From: Roseicella frigidaeris
GTDB lineage: Bacteria; Pseudomonadota; Alphaproteobacteria; Acetobacterales; Acetobacteraceae
Direction of reading: 5' to 3'
Length of the DNA stretch: 64,000 nt
Assembly: GCF_003258945.1 (NCBI RefSeq)
Contig: NZ_QLIX01000002.1
Location: forward strand, 310,843 to 374,842
The notes beneath the pieces were generated by a model. That model did not search any database. It was not told the DNA's origin and saw only the letters and a list, made by a program, of their open reading frames with translations. Position 1 is the stretch's first letter. Every line of letters begins with the position of its first letter. Positions 61,754 through 64,000 of the stretch are shown here, piece after piece. The position numbers and the translations under genes were made by a program.

Positions 61754-62953
61754 ATGGCGGTCGAGCAGGCGGCGGGACCTGCGACGGGACGGACCCTGGT
61801 GCGGCGGATCGGCCTGCTGCTCTCCGGCGACCTCGCCCGGCCGCTGCTGGAGGCGGATGCCCTGCTGATCGAGGCGGGGCGGATCGTCGGCATCGGCCGC
61901 GAGTCGGAGCTCGCCGCCCGCGGGCCGGTCGATGCCACCATCGACGCGCATGGCTGCGCCGTCGCGCCCGGCCTGATCGACAGCCACGTGCATCCGGTGA
62001 TCGGCGACTGGACGCCGCGGCAGACCCAGATCGGCTGGGTGGAGAGCTGCCTGAACGGCGGCGTGACCACCATGATCTCGGCCGGCGAGGTGCATCTGCC
62101 GGGCCGCCCGAAGGACATACTCGGCCTGAAGGCGCTGGCGATCACCGCGCAGCGGGCCTTCGAGAATGCCCGGCCGGCCGGGGTGAAGGTGCTCGCCGGG
62201 GCGCCGGTGCTCGAGAAGGGCATGGTCGAGAGCGATTTCGCCGAGCTGGCGGCGGCCGGCGTCACCCTGCTCGGCGAGGTCGGGCTCGGCTCGGTCAAGG
62301 CCGGCTACGAGGCGCGCGAGATGGTCGCCTGGGCCCGCCGCCACGGCATCCAGAGCACCATCCATACCGGCGGCCCCTCGATCCCCGGCAGCGGGCTGAT
62401 CGACCGGGACACGGTGCTCGAGGCCGATGCCGACATCATCGGCCATATCAATGGCGGCCATACCAGCCTGCCGGAGGCGCATGTCTGCGAGCTCTGCGAG
62501 CGGTCGAGCCGCGCCATCGAGATCGTGCACAACGGCAACGAGCGGGTGGCGATCGCGGCGGTGCAGGCGGCGCGGGATCTGGGGCAGCTGCACCGGGTCA
62601 TCCTCGGCACCGACAGCCCGGCCGGCTCGGGAGTGCAGCCGCTCGGCATCCTGCGGCTGGTCTCGCTGCTCTCCTCGCTCGGCGGCATCCCGGCCGCCGA
62701 GGCCATCGCGCTGGCCACCGGCAACACCGCGCGCATCCGGGCCCTCGATGCCGGGCTGCTGGAGGTGGGGCGCGCGGCCGACCTGGTCTTCCTCGACCGG
62801 GCGCAGCACACAGCCGGCCGCGACCTGCTGCACAGCATCGAGCTCGGCGACATCCCGGGCATCGGCGGCGTCATGATCGATGGCGCCATGCGCTGCGGCC
62901 GCAGCCGCAACACCCCGCCGGCCGAGCGGGTGCCCGAGGTCCTCGGACACTGA
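61754..62953 (+). CDS. ena: Enamidase (1,4,5,6-tetrahydro-6-oxonicotinate hydrolase), amidohydrolase family
   Basis: 399 residues. Blocks GGVTTMISAGEVHLPGRPKD, LGLKALAIT.QRAFENARPA and the end SRNTPPAERVPEVLG match what I recall of Eubacterium barkeri enamidase. Metal ligands are in place: HxH (His78, His80), bridging Glu175, His204 (IHTGG), His231 (IGHINGG) and Asp287 (LGTDSPAGSG). It would hydrolyse tetrahydro-6-oxonicotinate to ammonia and 2-formylglutarate in the cytoplasm with an Fe/Zn centre. Good GGAGGCGG before the ATG at 61754. Divergent from the iron transporter; the other nicotinate genes are 3 kb away on the opposite strand. Confidence 0.88.
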   Translation: MAVEQAAGPATGRTLVRRIGLLLSGDLARPLLEADALLIEAGRIVGIGRESELAARGPVDATIDAHGCAVAPGLIDSHVHPVIGDWTPRQTQIGWVESCLNGGVTTMISAGEVHLPGRPKDILGLKALAITAQRAFENARPAGVKVLAGAPVLEKGMVESDFAELAAAGVTLLGEVGLGSVKAGYEAREMVAWARRHGIQSTIHTGGPSIPGSGLIDRDTVLEADADIIGHINGGHTSLPEAHVCELCERSSRAIEIVHNGNERVAIAAVQAARDLGQLHRVILGTDSPAGSGVQPLGILRLVSLLSSLGGIPAAEAIALATGNTARIRALDAGLLEVGRAADLVFLDRAQHTAGRDLLHSIELGDIPGIGGVMIDGAMRCGRSRNTPPAERVPEVLGH

Positions 62954-63033
62954 GCGCGACCGAGGAGGCGACCGCGCCCGGGCGCCTGCCCGGCTGGCGG
63001 CGCGGCATCCGCAACGGGCTGCTGCTCGGCGCC

Positions 63034-63999
<966 letters not shown>

Positions 64000-64000
64000 A

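Overview
The window is about 64 kb of very GC-rich DNA, densely packed with genes that often overlap by 1-8 bases. Protein content suggests an aerobic alphaproteobacterium close to the Acetobacteraceae (Roseomonas-like): orphan Bug-type tripartite-transporter binding proteins, an HpnL-type membrane protein, NodT-family efflux lipoprotein, ECF sigma/anti-sigma pair and many CoA-linked catabolic genes. The taxon is an inference; no rRNA or tRNA gene was seen.

Layout. 27-10569 (minus): one run of genes in the order ECF sigma factor, putative anti-sigma protein, small membrane-anchored sensor-like protein, NodT outer-membrane lipoprotein, membrane-fusion protein and two different RND pumps (MdtABC-like). 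10766-17894 (minus): an exopolysaccharide cluster (YdcF-like protein, two GT2 and two GT4 glycosyltransferases, a flippase, an initiating sugar transferase). 17895-19218: a low-density stretch with a 46-residue membrane protein, a small HIRAN-like protein, an operator-like site and a tandem repeat. 19219-26179: CoA and hydroxyacid metabolism (LhgO-like oxidase, enoyl-CoA hydratase, HMG-CoA-lyase-family enzyme, CaiB-type CoA-transferase, GNAT-like protein, MFS transporter, SDR dehydrogenase). 26274-31239: a second carbohydrate cluster with two glycosyltransferases and two unknown proteins. 31490-39618: an aldehyde dehydrogenase, four orphan binding proteins, an enolase-superfamily enzyme and a BenE-type transporter. 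39820-41431: a glycine-zipper lipoprotein and a split ChrA. 41503-47630: a pimFACD-like operon for dicarboxylic acyl-CoA oxidation, lacking the thiolase. 47730-52951: a 1-Cys peroxiredoxin and a branched-chain-type (Liv) ABC transporter whose two permeases are fused. 52961-62953: the most interesting part, a nicotinate-catabolic module (molybdenum hydroxylase with fused [2Fe-2S] domain, FAD subunit, 6-hydroxynicotinate reductase, UPF0280 protein, divergent enamidase) wrapped around an iron ABC transporter whose permease is frameshifted and whose ATPase gene is absent. 62950-63999: an HpnL-like protein.

How it fits together. The right half reads as a catabolic region for aromatic, N-heterocyclic and dicarboxylic acids. 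Nicotinate would be hydroxylated by the Mo enzyme, reduced by the iron-sulfur flavoprotein Hnr, and ring-opened by enamidase to 2-formylglutarate, the route known from Eubacterium barkeri. The later E. barkeri enzymes are not in the window. The pim operon handles the kind of dicarboxylyl-CoA that could arise from such substrates, but this link is an inference. The UPF0280 protein next to Hnr shows ApbE-like sequence blocks, and Hnr of E. barkeri carries covalent flavin, so I propose that UPF0280 is the dedicated flavin transferase for Hnr.
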